A stretch of DNA of 64,000 nucleotides from Flammulina velutipes (GCA_011800155.1 CM022372.1:2170001-2234000), one strand, 5' to 3'; positions 23,003 through 34,170 are shown, counted from the first letter of the stretch. A program made the numbers and translations. The notes: generated by a model from the letters alone, not told the origin.

Positions 23003-23509
23003 CTGGCCTGCGATAACAAGTCGTGAATGTGTTTCGTCTACTGCCAAACACTCGATGGGCGAGTCACTGAACTCTGAGGTAGAAGCGCCTTGTAGATTCT
23101 GCGACGGTGTGAGCGTGGAGACCTTTAAGTGAATAAACCATTTACGAAGGTTCTGCCGGTCATTGGGATGATTGACAACAACCCATGGGCTGTGGCGACA
23201 AACAGCTTGCCAGCCTTGCCAGGTTGCGATTCCACTATCTCGAGGGCTAGGACCTGTCCCCAGTCACCACCCGTCACCTCTTGCACACAAACGTCAGATC
23301 CTGAGACGTTCTCTACGTCCCATATCTTGACCGTCCCATCGTCAGCTGCCAAAAAGTAAGTCTAACCATCAAATACGTTGCAGAGGACACCAACCACCGC
23401 TAGCTAGCATTCGGCCCTTATCGTAGAATTTTAGCGCGTTTATAGGCCCAAGATGGCCCTTGAAGACGGTAGCATGTTCGTAGTTCACGTCGTTGGAAGT
23501 CATCATCAT
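23003..23509 (-). pseudogene. WD40 paralogue, 5' portion (N-terminal exons of the split gene)
   Basis: Exons 23398-23509, 23146-23345 and 23003-23098 encode MMMTSNDVNYEHATVFKGHL, then DDGTVKIWDVENV, GGDWGQVLALEI, LFVATAHGLLSIIP and FSDSPIECLAVDE. These align one-to-one with the first three exons of the 7557-9178 gene (EWGQILAIEI, LFVATGKGNLTILP, FDSPIEVLALD). Exon 3 ends in phase 0 at a possible donor (gttgta); a slightly earlier donor (gttatc) would align better with the paralogue. Coding then stops making sense and KDZ sequence follows at 22970. Joined to the exons at 9491-10783 this gives 1350 nt, 449 codons plus stop, with no stop or frameshift. Confidence 0.8.
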
Positions 23510-23787
23510 GAGGACTTGTGGGAGGACTGATCAGGAGTTTTATAGTTCGTCGAATAATGAACAAGGCCAATTTGTCGACTATTCGGTAACAAGGCAATGA
23601 TGGGTCAGGACACAGCGAAGAGTTCGTGAACCGCTCACCTGTTCTCGCAGATAGAATAGAAGTAGTCAACCAAACATGGAAGTTCGGCTGCGATGGTCCA
23701 GGGGAGAGCACTAGACGAAGTGTCCAGCGTTCTATCCGACCAACGTAAGGTCCTTATTCTCTTTCCGAATCATAAACGCAACGCTAA

Positions 23788-24186
23788 ATGTGGATAAAGA
23801 GTGCCGTTGAAGACGATGCCACGAGGACCTCCACCGACGAGTGGGTCAGGGAGAAGGTAGGGATGGAAAGTAGACGGCAAATTCCGGGCATATCCAAGAA
23901 AGTATCATTTGATACTTTTGATTTCTACTATGGACCTCTATGGACGCAAACGTCGACATTTCCAAAACCCGCTCTGGATGAGACTCTCTGTCTTGTCAAA
24001 GCCGCTGACAAGTACCGCCAGACTATACTGTCTGGTGGGACTGGTCTGCGTATCCTCCTCGAACAGGGCCATAAAACCCTGGATATTCATCATGCATCCA
24101 TTTATTTGGTGCTAGGGACCTGGTACGGTCTCAATTTGGGAATGAAGGTGCGGCAGCGTATTAAAAGGAAGGTAGCCAGGTCGTAA
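23788..24186 (+). CDS. Hypothetical protein, 132 aa
   Basis: Single-exon frame starting MWIKSAVEDDATRTSTDEWV and ending KVARS. A mildly hydrophobic segment near the C-terminus (ASIYLVLGTWYGLNLG) precedes a basic tail. It sits 278 nt from the divergent WD40 start (23509) and 24 nt before the RING 2 start, unusually tight for separate transcripts. It could be an upstream exon or leader of the RING 2 mRNA rather than a gene. No family recognised. Confidence 0.4.
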   Translation: MWIKSAVEDDATRTSTDEWVREKVGMESRRQIPGISKKVSFDTFDFYYGPLWTQTSTFPKPALDETLCLVKAADKYRQTILSGGTGLRILLEQGHKTLDIHHASIYLVLGTWYGLNLGMKVRQRIKRKVARS

Positions 24187-24210
24187 TGCAACCATAATCC
24201 TACTACTCAA

Positions 24211-24891
24211 ATGCCCCCAGACCGACCCCGCACTGTTACCTCTGCTCGTCTAGTGTCCCCTCGACTGCGAGCTGCCCTGCGTCCTATCGGTCCTCGTTCC
24301 ACCGTCTTGGACTTTCTCACAGATATGTTGAGGGATATGGAAACACAACGGAGAGCCGGACTTTCGGCTGCAGCGAGAGATGCCTCCACGACCGCTCCTG
24401 AAGTGGTAAGTAATCTTTGTCTCATTCGTTTTTGCTTCTTCTCATCGCCGTTCCCTCATAGGTCGATCCAGTCCCGGAAGGTGTTGAGGTACGCGACTCG
24501 CCAATTTTGAAGATTCTTTGCTCATCGTGTGTCAGATTCGAACGCTGCTTAAAAGCCTAGGGTGCTTGAAATGCGGCGAGGTTGTAGCCATGCCGTTCAT
24601 GTAAGTCTCATCTTTTTCTATACGAATGGTGTTGACTGTCTTCTTAGGCTGCCATGTGGCCATGCATTCTGCGGTCAATGTCTTCTCAGGCAGTTTGTAC
24701 ACCTCTCGCCCAAACCATACTACATATGTAGGAAATGTACTTATGTCCATTGTCACCGTCCTACGAAAGCCTTTATCATGGCCGACATCATCGGGAATCT
24801 CATCGAGCGTCGCCGTATCGTATTGCCGCCTTCACCCTTCGACGATCCCAGCTTCGTTAGAGAGTTCTTCAAGGAATTTTTCGATGATTGA
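24211..24891 (+). CDS. RING-finger protein 2
   Basis: Exons 24211-24405, 24462-24488, 24536-24600 and 24648-24891 total 531 nt, 176 residues. The N-terminus is Arg-rich and presumably disordered up to about residue 50. A helix (IRTLLKSLG) leads into CLKCGEVVAMPFM, then, after the family's conserved phase-2 intron, LPCGHAFCGQC and a final pair CRKC. The spacing fits RING-HC, although the last pair lacks the usual Cys-Pro. The tail LPPSPFDDPSFVREFFKEFF resembles the acidic/aromatic tail of RING 1. Probably an E3 ubiquitin ligase; substrate unknown. Confidence 0.8.
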
Positions 24892-25115
24892 TTTACATAC
24901 ATTTACTTACTTATCCAAATTTCCAATCCACCTGCTCATTGACCATTTCTACATTATGAATCACATCGCCTTATCAAGTCTGTTACCTTTGAACTCGCCC
25001 ATGAAGCGAGTTTTGATCATTCAATGGTTTGTCATCTGGGAACAAAGATAAAGTAAGTGGCAGTCATCGCTTAGCACTTCCGTTCACATACTACGACTCC
25101 TGCCACTTGCGAAAG

Positions 25116-26031
25116 ATGAAGAATATCTCTTCTTCTAGGAAGGCCTTACCAAATCATCATAAGATAATCTCGACATCTACCAACATATCTGAGGATCCAA
25201 TCGACGATGACGATGAACTCACAAGAGTGAAGCAAAAACTCACGACGACAGAGCTGGTAAGCAATTCTGATACTTGGAAAGAGTTCGACATCTGACGTAC
25301 GTGCATTATCTACCTCCAGACCCTAGAAATGACTCGACATCTGAAGCGAGAGGAGAGAGCGCAGCTGCAGGAACAAATTCGCATCGCTGAGAGTCGAATC
25401 GATGTCGCAGAAAAGGTATCCATTTTAGAGGGAACAGGAATCATTGAAATTAACTTGTCTACTAGGAAATCCACCGTCTTCGCCAGGATTTGGAAGAATG
25501 TGAAGGCGAGAAACACGCGCTGTTCTCAAACGTCAAGGCGAAGATGAAAGATATCGAGATAATCAAAGATGTCTGTCTGTTCCCATATCTCTAACAATAC
25601 ACTCACGTTGTGCAGGCTTCTCTAGCTCTCAAGACGCATATCACGGAGCAGGATGAATTGATTTCCAACAACCAGCAGAATCTGGATAACTTACGACGGA
25701 ACATCAGCCCTATCATCGAATGCTGCATCTGCGCGGAGGAGTACGGGATTGGACGTCTGCCCGTAACGTATGTAATTCACTTCATTGCACGTCAGTGAAT
25801 TGAGACATTAACAGCCTCGCATGCGGGCATACATTTTGTTCCGTTTGCACTTTAGCATGCCTCAATGGTGGCGAGGACAGGTGTCCGGTATGTCGACGAG
25901 ACATCGCAACGTTGCCGTCGATATGTCGATCCCTATGGGATATTATATGCATCTTACGCTCGGGGGCTACTGGCGTCTCAATCCCAGATTTACAAGAAGT
26001 GGAAGGACTTCTATCTGCATTTTTTGTCTAG
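25116..26031 (+). CDS. RING-finger protein 3 with N-terminal coiled coil
   Basis: Exons 25116-25256, 25320-25415, 25466-25570, 25616-25767 and 25815-26031 total 711 nt, 236 residues. Residues ~30-150 form an almost continuous heptad-type helix (DDDDELTRVKQKLTTTEL, TRHLKREERAQLQEQIR, EIHRLRQDLEECEGEK). The C-terminal RING is complete: CCICAEEYG, LACGHTFCSVC, CPVCRRDI. As in the other RING genes an intron precedes the CGH exon. The ATG at 25116 is preferred; one at 25024 lacks good splice support. The coiled coil would allow dimerisation, as in other coiled-coil RING ligases. Confidence 0.82.
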
Positions 26032-26268
26032 CATGGAACGTATCATATTCAATTTTGTGACGAGCCTACTCGTTTCTTAAACATGAACTGGGGCAGAGGT
26101 GCTAACGCAACGTAAATTGGCGATATAGTATACGGGCCATGCCCTAAGTATATAGTAAGAACTAACGGCAAGGGATATGAAATGGCGCGCCGAAGGAGAT
26201 TGAAGGGCGTATAAATTCATGGCGAGATGATACATTACGGCGTTACGGTGCGTAAACAGTGGCATCTA

Positions 26269-27353
26269 CTACTTCTTCCTCCCTTTCAGAATACTTTTCA
26301 AGGTCGATGTGACAGGCCAAAGGTCTTCACAAAGCAGGAGCATTGGAAGCTCGATTCTAGCCTACGATCGGTGAGATGATGCCAGGGAATGAGATGTACC
26401 AACATACCTGATCTTTGAGCGCGCGACACTTCTCGGGATCTTGCTGGTTGAAGGGAGCATCCTGGTTGAGGCCGAACGACTTGATAAGGTCACGGACACA
26501 GTCCTAGAATGATTCAGCCAAAAGTGCCAGATGACAGTGAAAAACGTACTCGGAGCTTTTTCACGTCGGATTTGCTCCATCCCGCCTTCTCGAGCTCTTT
26601 CGGAAGGCTATGACCGCCTTGGGTCTCTTTACCGGGTTCACCAGGCGGTGCAGGATAAATCCACTGCTCTTGGTCTAGACGAAGGGGCGCCGTCTTCTTG
26701 CGTTTGGAGGCGCGCCGATCGGACGCTGGGAGTCCATCTGCTACCGCTTGTATATCCTGTAGAGTGGCCAATTGCGCGGTGCTGACGCTGGGACTTCTGC
26801 GTTTGATGCCGACTTGGAGTAACCCATGGACACTGTCAGCGTCGTCGGAGCCGTCATTCTCAAAGAGGTATTCCCCCACAGTGGGCGACACCGAATACGA
26901 TGGAGTAAAAAGATGTGGCGCAGATCCTGGTACCGGTGTATGGGGAGAAGGAGTGGTTGTCGTAGTGTACGCAAGCAGTCCACTTGGAGAAAAGGACGGG
27001 TGAAAACCGCTATATGAATGAAGATACTCTGGAGCCGACGCGGTATGGGATGCAGCGTCATGCTGATAATTATAGTCGAAGTTCACCCGTGGGTTGACGG
27101 CGGGAAGGGGTGCATCCAGGTAAGTGATCCACCTGATGCGAGGATTGACACGAGGAAGGGCGACCTGCAAATATGGGCTGTCAGGCATGTGAGAGTGGTT
27201 GAGCATACCTTGATCATCTGTCGAACCTTTATAAATTGTAGAGCTCTTGTGGCTAAATGGGATGCCTTGTTCTCGACACGGATGAATGCGAGTAGCTGCT
27301 TTGTTCTCGACACGGATGAACGCGAGTCGTCGATCATGCTTCAGACTTTTCAA
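26269..27353 (-). CDS. Hypothetical protein with Ser/Thr/Pro-rich N-terminus
   Basis: Exons 26550-27353, 26408-26503 and 26269-26361 total 993 nt, 330 residues if the ATG at 27353 is used. A later ATG (MLNHSHMPDSPYLQ) is equally possible, because the first ~45 codons cover a 27-bp direct repeat (27267-27293 and 27301-27327). The middle is Ser/Thr/Pro-rich with a basic patch (RRASKRKKTA, probable nuclear signal). The C-terminal helical module KELEKAGWSKSDVKKLR, DLIKSFGLNQ and WPVTSTLKSIL resembles a short helical region I recall in many agaricomycete hypothetical proteins. Possibly nuclear; no function can be assigned. Confidence 0.62.
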
Positions 27354-27894
27354 GTCCGGCGCGCAATTATTGCCTCTGGCCTCTAGCGAACTTCAAGATG
27401 GCTGAAAACACTGCAGTAACTGCAGTATACTCATGGCTGGAACTGTTGCCTGTAGGAGACTTTAATTCAATGGAAACTGCCGATCAATCTGATTCACTTT
27501 CAGTGTCTTTCCAACTCTTTCGACTTCAATGATGCGCCCGGTTACAAAAAAAAAACGCTACCACCCGGAACACCTAGTTTTCTTCCGCAATTAAAGAATA
27601 TCTTGTTCTCATACCTTTCTTGCCCACGGCTCGGCGGACTTTTGACATTTGCTGGTGGCGCTGTCTCCCTTTCGGAACAAGGACGAAGTCGCTAGTCGCT
27701 ACGACCCGTATTCTTGGCTATAGTCAGGCATTTTTTGATGGCGCTATATCCTTTTGAGGATAAGATGCAGGACGCCATTGGCCGCCGCTTACCATCAACT
27801 AACATGCATCCAAACTCTCGGGCCAACGTATCTACCCTATAAGCTATAGAATTCCCTCGCGCACTCGTAAACCGACATCGACTACGCAGGCTCT
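27354..27894. other. Intergenic region between divergent genes
   Basis: About 540 bases containing an A9 run near 27550. It presumably carries the promoters of the leftward 26269-27353 gene and RING 4. No gene seen. Confidence 0.45.
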
Positions 27895-28330
27895 ATGTCA
27901 TCTATCGTCAACGCCACCTTCAATTTGGTAAGACTTCCTTTCGTTTGCAAAGGCGCCCTTTGCTGATTTCAGGTTTCTCAAGATTCTTGATGTACTTATC
28001 AGAAGCCTTAGTTGCTCAGGATGCAGGCATCTTGTTGGACGCCTCCATACGTGAATTTGTTCAGTTTTGTCTAATTATTGTTCTAATCCTTTTCGTAGTT
28101 TGCCTTGTGGACACTCATTCTGCGGCCGTTGTCTGACAAGACAATTTACGGATACTCCGCCGAATCCTATATATTCCTGCAACCGATGCCGGACATCGTT
28201 CATAGAACCCCCAACTCCGTTTTATGCAGCTCTTCCGCTAATCGATATCGCTTTGGCGGCGTCTGGTACGACCTTGCCAGAATGGGCGACAGAGAATTAT
28301 GACGAACGCATTAGCAATTTCTTTGGGTAG
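27895..28330 (+). CDS. RING-finger protein 4 (short)
   Basis: Exons 27895-27927, 27983-28050 and 28099-28330 total 333 nt, 110 residues. The acceptor tctcaag before ILDVLIRSLSC keeps the frame and reproduces the exon start of RING 2 (IRTLLKSLGC). The RING reads CSGCRHLVGRLHT, LPCGHSFCGRC, CNRC; as in RING 2 the last pair lacks Cys-Pro. The tail YDERISNFFG again ends in an aromatic pair. It is the smallest family member, with almost no N-terminal extension, and RING 2 is its closest relative in the window. Confidence 0.75.
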
Positions 28331-28907
28331 ACGGGCTACTAGTATTTGTGTAGAGGGTCATATAATATATCTTGGCTCCTCGAGAACAGGATTATTGATT
28401 ATCTTTCAATAAGCTAATTTATCGTTGAGGAGCGCGTCCTCGCTCAAGGCTTTTACTCGAGCCAAAGTTCAGTACTCAGCGAGTCGCTGAAATCTTCGGA
28501 GAACTCCGCGTTGATGAGAGCACTGCCACGACTTCTCCTCCGTACATCATCATGATCATGTCTATTCAGAAAATGAGGGTTATTCAAGGGACAAGGGACG
28601 CTAGGACTACCAGTCCTGGACGTGGCGCTAGACTTCTGTCGAGTGCACCCAAATCCCTCGCTCGTGATGCAGAACCGTCGTTTTGTGTCCCATCTTGGCC
28701 GGGAGGATGAACGTTATGCTCTCGAATAACTAGGACTTCAACTCGTTACGGAGCGTCGGACCCAGATGAAAGCACTCAATCATGGAAGAGCGAAAACGGA
28801 TGAAGGACCAGGAATACCAGGGACGAGAATTGCATTCTTCTCTGTACGGATGTTCTTGTCCAATGACTATAAAAGAGACTCATGTAGTCATCTAGATAGC
28901 ATCCCCC
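28331..28907. other. Intergenic stretch, no gene seen
   Basis: 577 bases between RING 4 and the exon-repeat gene. Nothing beyond presumed terminator and promoter sequence is supported. Confidence 0.45.
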
Positions 28908-31900
28908 ATGTCCAAGTCTCGGTCTGCTAAACCGAGAGAACCCTCCTCTCGTCTACTACGCTCCGCATCTAGGACGGGTTCACGCGATACGATATCATCT
29001 CAGGTTCCCCAAGACAGTATTCCTTCTGAACAATCTCAGCCCTCTCATTCCGCTCCTCTACCGCGCTCTACATCGTTTACCATAACCCTTCCTCCTCTTC
29101 GTCGCTTCCATCCCTACCAAGAAGCGGAAGGAGTCAAAACTCGAGGTCGATCTCCGACCCGTCGTGACACTGAGCATTTGGTTTCTCAAACACCACCTCC
29201 CCTGGGTCGGAAAGTAAGTGAATTCGTTTCGCAGTTGTTACAAGGCTCAACCAGATGTGCAGAGGACGAAAACCAAGATACCAGTCGCCCCGGCCGTCAA
29301 CCCTTCGCCCACTACTTCGGGACCTCCAATGCCTCCAACTTCACCTCCAACTTTGGACCGCGATGTAAGTGCTCTCGCTTATCTTCTCCAGCGTGAACTC
29401 AACAAAAGGGATTAGACGACCACGGCCTATGTTCCATTTCCACCGCCCGCTACCTCGGTACCTCAAGTCCCGCCTCCCTCGGATAACACTGTAAGTGCTC
29501 TCGTTCAAACGTCAACGTGAACTCAACCATGCATAGACCACCCAGACCGTTGTTCCCATGCAAGCGTGCACTACCTCGGTGCTGCCTCCTTTGGATACTA
29601 ATGTAAGTGTTCTTTTCTGATTCATCTCCGTCAACTCAGCCCGACGTGTAGACGACGCCGGACTATGTTCCATTTCCACCGCCCGCTACCTCGGTACCTC
29701 AAGTCCCGCCTCCTTTGGATACTAATGTAAGTGTTCTTTTCTGATTCATCTCCGTCAACTCAGCCCGACGTGTAGACGACGCCGGACTATGTTCCATTTC
29801 CACCGCCCGCTACCTCGGTACCTCAAGTCCCGCCTCCTTTGGATACTAATGTAAGTGTTCTTTTCTGATTCATTTCCGTCAACTCAGCCCGACGCGTAGA
29901 CGACCACGGCATATGTTCCATTTCCACCGCCTGCTACCTCGGTACCTCAAGTCCCGCCTCCTTTGGATACTAATGTAAGTGTTCTTTTCTGATTCATTTC
30001 CGTCAACTCAGCCCGACGTGTAGACGACGCCGGCCCATGATCCAGCTCCGCAGCCTACTTCGGTGCCCCCAGCACCACCTCCGTTGCACTATGATGTGAG
30101 TGTTCCCATTTAATCATTTTACACTCGCTAATGACCGTAGATGGCTCCGAGCACAGCTAATTTTCCGGGAGAAGACTCTGAGATGGAGGTCCGACAATCT
30201 TCCAGCCAACAAGGACCGGTATGTTCTTATAATTCTTAGATCATTTCGTTTCTTATTGGTTTCGCTGCAGCAGCATTCGTATCCACAGGAGTCACGCAAT
30301 GAGACGGTAAAGAGGATCTCTAAAAGACTCGTCGACTTGACTAATAGCCGCCCACCTTACAGGATCAAGAGCAACAACAGAATGAATGCGCTTACTGGAG
30401 AATGCAGACTGATTTGAAACAGAACGAACTTTCGAAGGTACATTCCTTTTCGCATACAACATATTGATCTTAACAATTCCAAGACTCAGGAGCTGTGCGG
30501 AGAACTCAACAAGAAGGTCGAGAAATTGAACAAGGATCTGGATGCGTTACACCGCGAGCATAGTGTAAGAACCGTGGATCTGCATTGGTACGCTGACTGA
30601 CTTTTCCCTCCAGTATTCGAAGCAGGTCCTCGACGCTGGTAGGACCTTGTCTAAGGACAAAACCATCCAGATAGACAAGCTGAAGGCGAAATGTAAAGCA
30701 GGGGAAGAATCTCTCGAAGAGGTGCGATTTTTGGTTACACACCGCCACTGAGACCTGACTTGCGTTTTTGAAAGGCGGAATGTACGATTGAAAAGCAACA
30801 GGATGAAGTAAGTTGGTTTCTAATACTAAGGAATTACACATAATTCATCATTCTACACAGTTGGATAAACTTAGATCTGCATTGAGCGCGATGAACTCGA
30901 GCCAAGGACAATTCGACGAAATAGTAAGCATATTTTCCACTATATCTGCTTTCGCTCATCCAACGTAGGCTGACTTGGAGCGCAACCTTGACGAAGCGAG
31001 AACCTCGGCGATTACATGGGAAACTGCCCACAACACACTCACAAATGACCTTCAGCAGCTCCAGGAGAGCATGAGACTATTGCAGTTAAACGAGCAGCAG
31101 GTACGTGCCCACAGTCCTTCATTCAGCCTGTCCTGAAAGTGACTTCGTAGGCAATTGGCCAGGTCTCGTCGTCTGCGGAGGAGGTATGTTCTACTGAAGT
31201 CTTTCGTTCATTCTCTAACATATCATATCGCAGATTGCCAAACTTAAGACGAGTCTGAATAACGCAGACGAGGCGACTGAGCGATGGCGGCAAGCTCATG
31301 AAACGTTAGCGCAGAATACTGCAACCGAGATCCAGCAGTTGAAGGAAGTGTCACGAGCCAGTGAACAGGAGGTACAGACTTTCTCTCCGCGATCCTTGTT
31401 CAACACTCATGCGTATCCAGGCATCCAACCAAGCCAGCAAGTTGTCAGCTGCCCAAAAGGAGGTGTGTCCTAAGCCTGCTCTTCGTTCTGGAATGAATTG
31501 TTGTCATAGCTCGGCTTGGCCAACAAAGCTTTCATTACGGCTAACGAGTCAGCCCAAAAGTGGTCGGAAACACATGAAACGCTGAAGAAGAGCACTTCAA
31601 GCCAGATTCAACAGCTACAAGAAGAATTAAAGGCGTCACAATCGAATGAACGGATGGTATGTGGCTCACTGCCTTCCGTGAAGTCCGGAAAGACTCAACC
31701 TTTTCTAGGCAATCGCTGAAGCACACAAGCTATCGGTGTCTGCAAAGAACGTACGTTCTCTTGATTGTTACCCTCGGTCTTCTATGCTCAAGGCGCACAG
31801 GGTGTCGATTACAAAGCGTTATACAACAAGGCGAACGACACGGCTTCACGTTGGAAGGAACAGCATGATCAGCTAGAATTGCGGCACAAGAATGAGCTCT

Positions 31901-33824
31901 TCGACTTGACAGACCAGTTGACTCTCTTGAGGAATCGCGCACAAAAGGCTACCGACCAGCAAGACACTTTGAATAGGTTGACCTGCGAGCTAGCGACCAA
32001 GTCAGCGGAAGCTCAAACTCTCCGACTCAAATGCCAGTTCCTAGAGATGGAAAATACTCGTCTTGAGGCTCGTCAAGAACGCAACGCAATACCGGGGCCC
32101 TCGACGCGGATGCCAGAGCCCTGCCCACCTCCACCTTCATTGGTGAGCATCGTGTTTTTGGGTTTGTTTTTTTACTGATGTAACAAGCCGTCTTCGTCAA
32201 AGGGCACGTCGGTACCTCTGTCATCTTCTGTGAGTATCCCCGCCTCTCGTTCCTTCTTTCTCTCACAGATGTATCAAGTCTACCCCGTCATCCCAGAGGG
32301 ACAAGTACTGGTGTTTCCCTCCTCCTCCTCCTCAGGCCTCAACGGTATTGTTCTTATATTACAGTCATATCAATCCCCCTAATTCGCTCCAGACGAGCCC
32401 TCTGCATCCGTCTCCAGCGCCAATTCGAAAGGACGACCATATTGCGGGCAGATTTTTAGTAAGTGCATAACAGAGGTTATTATTTATACTGACGGATCTC
32501 AGAAGGCAACAAAAGAAGCCACACCTACCCCAAGTCCAGATAAAGGAAAAGGGCGACAAGCGACTCCGGGGCCATCGACTACGAAAGGAGGATACATGCC
32601 TACACGTCAGTTTCTTGAGCGCGCGCGTTTTCAGTAGGGGACCATGATTCACCACGAGCATGGTCCCCTATCACGGAACGTGGCTACCATTTGGATGCGT
32701 ATGGGTCCGATGATGAGGGTTCGGACGACAGTACCAAGGACGACACTAGCCCTTCTCTTCGCAAACCGCAGAGAAGGGCTCGAGGGGAAGGAACACCAGG
32801 TCAGAGACGTCATGTTGTACGCAAGGTCGACGAGAACGACTGCATGGTTAATTCTTTCCTTATCCTCATCGTCTCCGATATCTCATTATTCCTCAGAGCC
32901 ATATCCGTAGCTTTTTCAGGGAACTCGTTGCGCCCGCAGAGAAAGGAGATCTATTACTGACTCTTGCTTCGCAAAGTATTTCTATCGGAGATGCGAGATC
33001 GTTTGTTGACGATGGATCCTCTTTCTTCTCTCAGCTTCGTCCCCTGCAAGTTTGCTTGGATGAGCTTGACCACGAGTACAACAAGAGGCTGGCCGCTCAA
33101 TTCGCTCAAGCGTTCATCCTTGAGTATGAGCACTGGGCCAGGGACAAGCGGTACATCATCGATCACTTTCTTAGGCACCTTGGATATCTTCGGAGCAAGG
33201 TACTGAGGGAAACGAAGATATTGGAAGGAGGTGTTGACACTAGTAGGAAAAGCTCTCGGAGGACTTCAAGGCGTGTTGCGGTGAGTCTATCCTTTCCACA
33301 AGCACCGTGTTCGTTTTCTAATTCACTTCCAGCTCTTCAATCGTCGCAAATCTGTTGTGGTCGACAATTTGACGGGTCCTCTGGCCGATGTCGCTACTAC
33401 AGTGTTAAAACGTGCAGATGCAGTGTGCATGAGCTCGGATGAAAGCGGGAGGGAGGATGGGGTGCGGGTCAATCGCAAGGAGATGCATCACCGCCAATAC
33501 CGAGTCATCCCCAAGCCGTGGAGAGCTAGCTCCCTTGTCGAGTTCTTCAAATGGCTCGATTACAGAGCTGAAGGAGGAAGCACTCGCGTTCGAGTACCTG
33601 CATCGACAGTCGCTTCCAGCACACGCTTTCCTCCTGCTGGACTCCCACGTAATTGGTACGACGAAACATGGCTGGCCAGTCTTGCCCCCAAGAAGCGCGA
33701 AGCTTTACATCCCGCAGTGTCTTTTAGCCTCGATATCCTCCAAGGGCTTCTCAGCCTACCAGAAACTGCTGCCATGAGGCGCCATCAATGGGACGACGAC
33801 GAGTATGATTTCCCGAAACTTTAA
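28908..33824 (+). CDS. Multi-exon protein with amplified Pro-rich exons and coiled-coil modules
   Basis: About 30 short exons encode a protein of roughly 1000 residues. Exon 1 (28908-29213) is Ser/Pro/Arg-rich. Next come six exons of one Pro-rich unit (VPFPPPATSVPQVPPPLDTN; 29416-30095). A coiled-coil section follows, in which a long plus short exon pair is repeated (30969-31183, 31234-31462, 31510-31750, then 31801-32142). Nearly all exons are phase 0 to 0. The C-terminal half is more globular: LAAQFAQAFILEYEHWARDK, FFKWLDYRAEGG and GLPRNWYDETWLASL, ending DEYDFPKL. The GLPxNWYDxxWL block occurs in many agaricomycete hypothetical proteins. Splicing between 32.2 and 33.0 kb is uncertain. Function unknown; the repeat layout suggests a variable scaffold or filament. 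Confidence 0.72.
29416..30095 (+). repeat. Tandem array of exon-intron units (period 115-124 bp)
   Basis: Six units start at 29416, 29537, 29652, 29776, 29900 and 30024, with spacings 121, 115, 124, 124 and 124. Each consists of a 66-75 nt exon plus an intron of about 46-49 nt. The units from 29652, 29776 and 29900 are nearly identical, introns included (gtaagtgttcttttctgatt..cccgacgtgtag), so they are recent duplicates. All exons are phase 0 at both ends, so unit number can change without breaking the frame. Confidence 0.9.
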
Positions 33825-34016
33825 CGCACCGTTCTCCATTTGCCTTACGAACACTTATGATATCCCGAGACTTCAACGCATCCTTCTTCATTTGCCATAC
33901 GAAACCTACGATTTTATTACGAACTCTGATGATACTAGCCTTGGGTTATTACGTTCCATACATGTTGCATACGATAATGATATTTACGATCCTTCATGAT
34001 TACGATCCTTCATGAT
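33805..34016 (+). repeat. Short direct repeats behind the exon-repeat gene
   Basis: A ~52-bp imperfect tandem pair (33805 and 33857, beginning atgatttcccg and atgatatcccg) spans the stop codon of the upstream gene. An exact 16-bp pair tacgatccttcatgat follows at 33985 and 34001. They lie immediately left of the Plavaka transposase. Confidence 0.7.
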
Positions 34017-34170
34017 TATCAGCTTGTCCTGGATTTAGCCCGTCCCATGCATAAGGTACCTGTAGAATATGATCATCAGACGGTGATTCGTCGTGGGCCC
34101 TGTCCTGCCAGTCGCTACAATCCGAAGAGTCGCTTTGAAGTCGCTTCGACCATCTCTCACCCAAACCAAC

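Noticed and set aside
29416..30095. Possible CRISPR-like or satellite array
   Set aside because: Units are coding exon plus GT..AG intron in phase 0, the organism is a fungus, and repeats are 124 bp without unique spacers.
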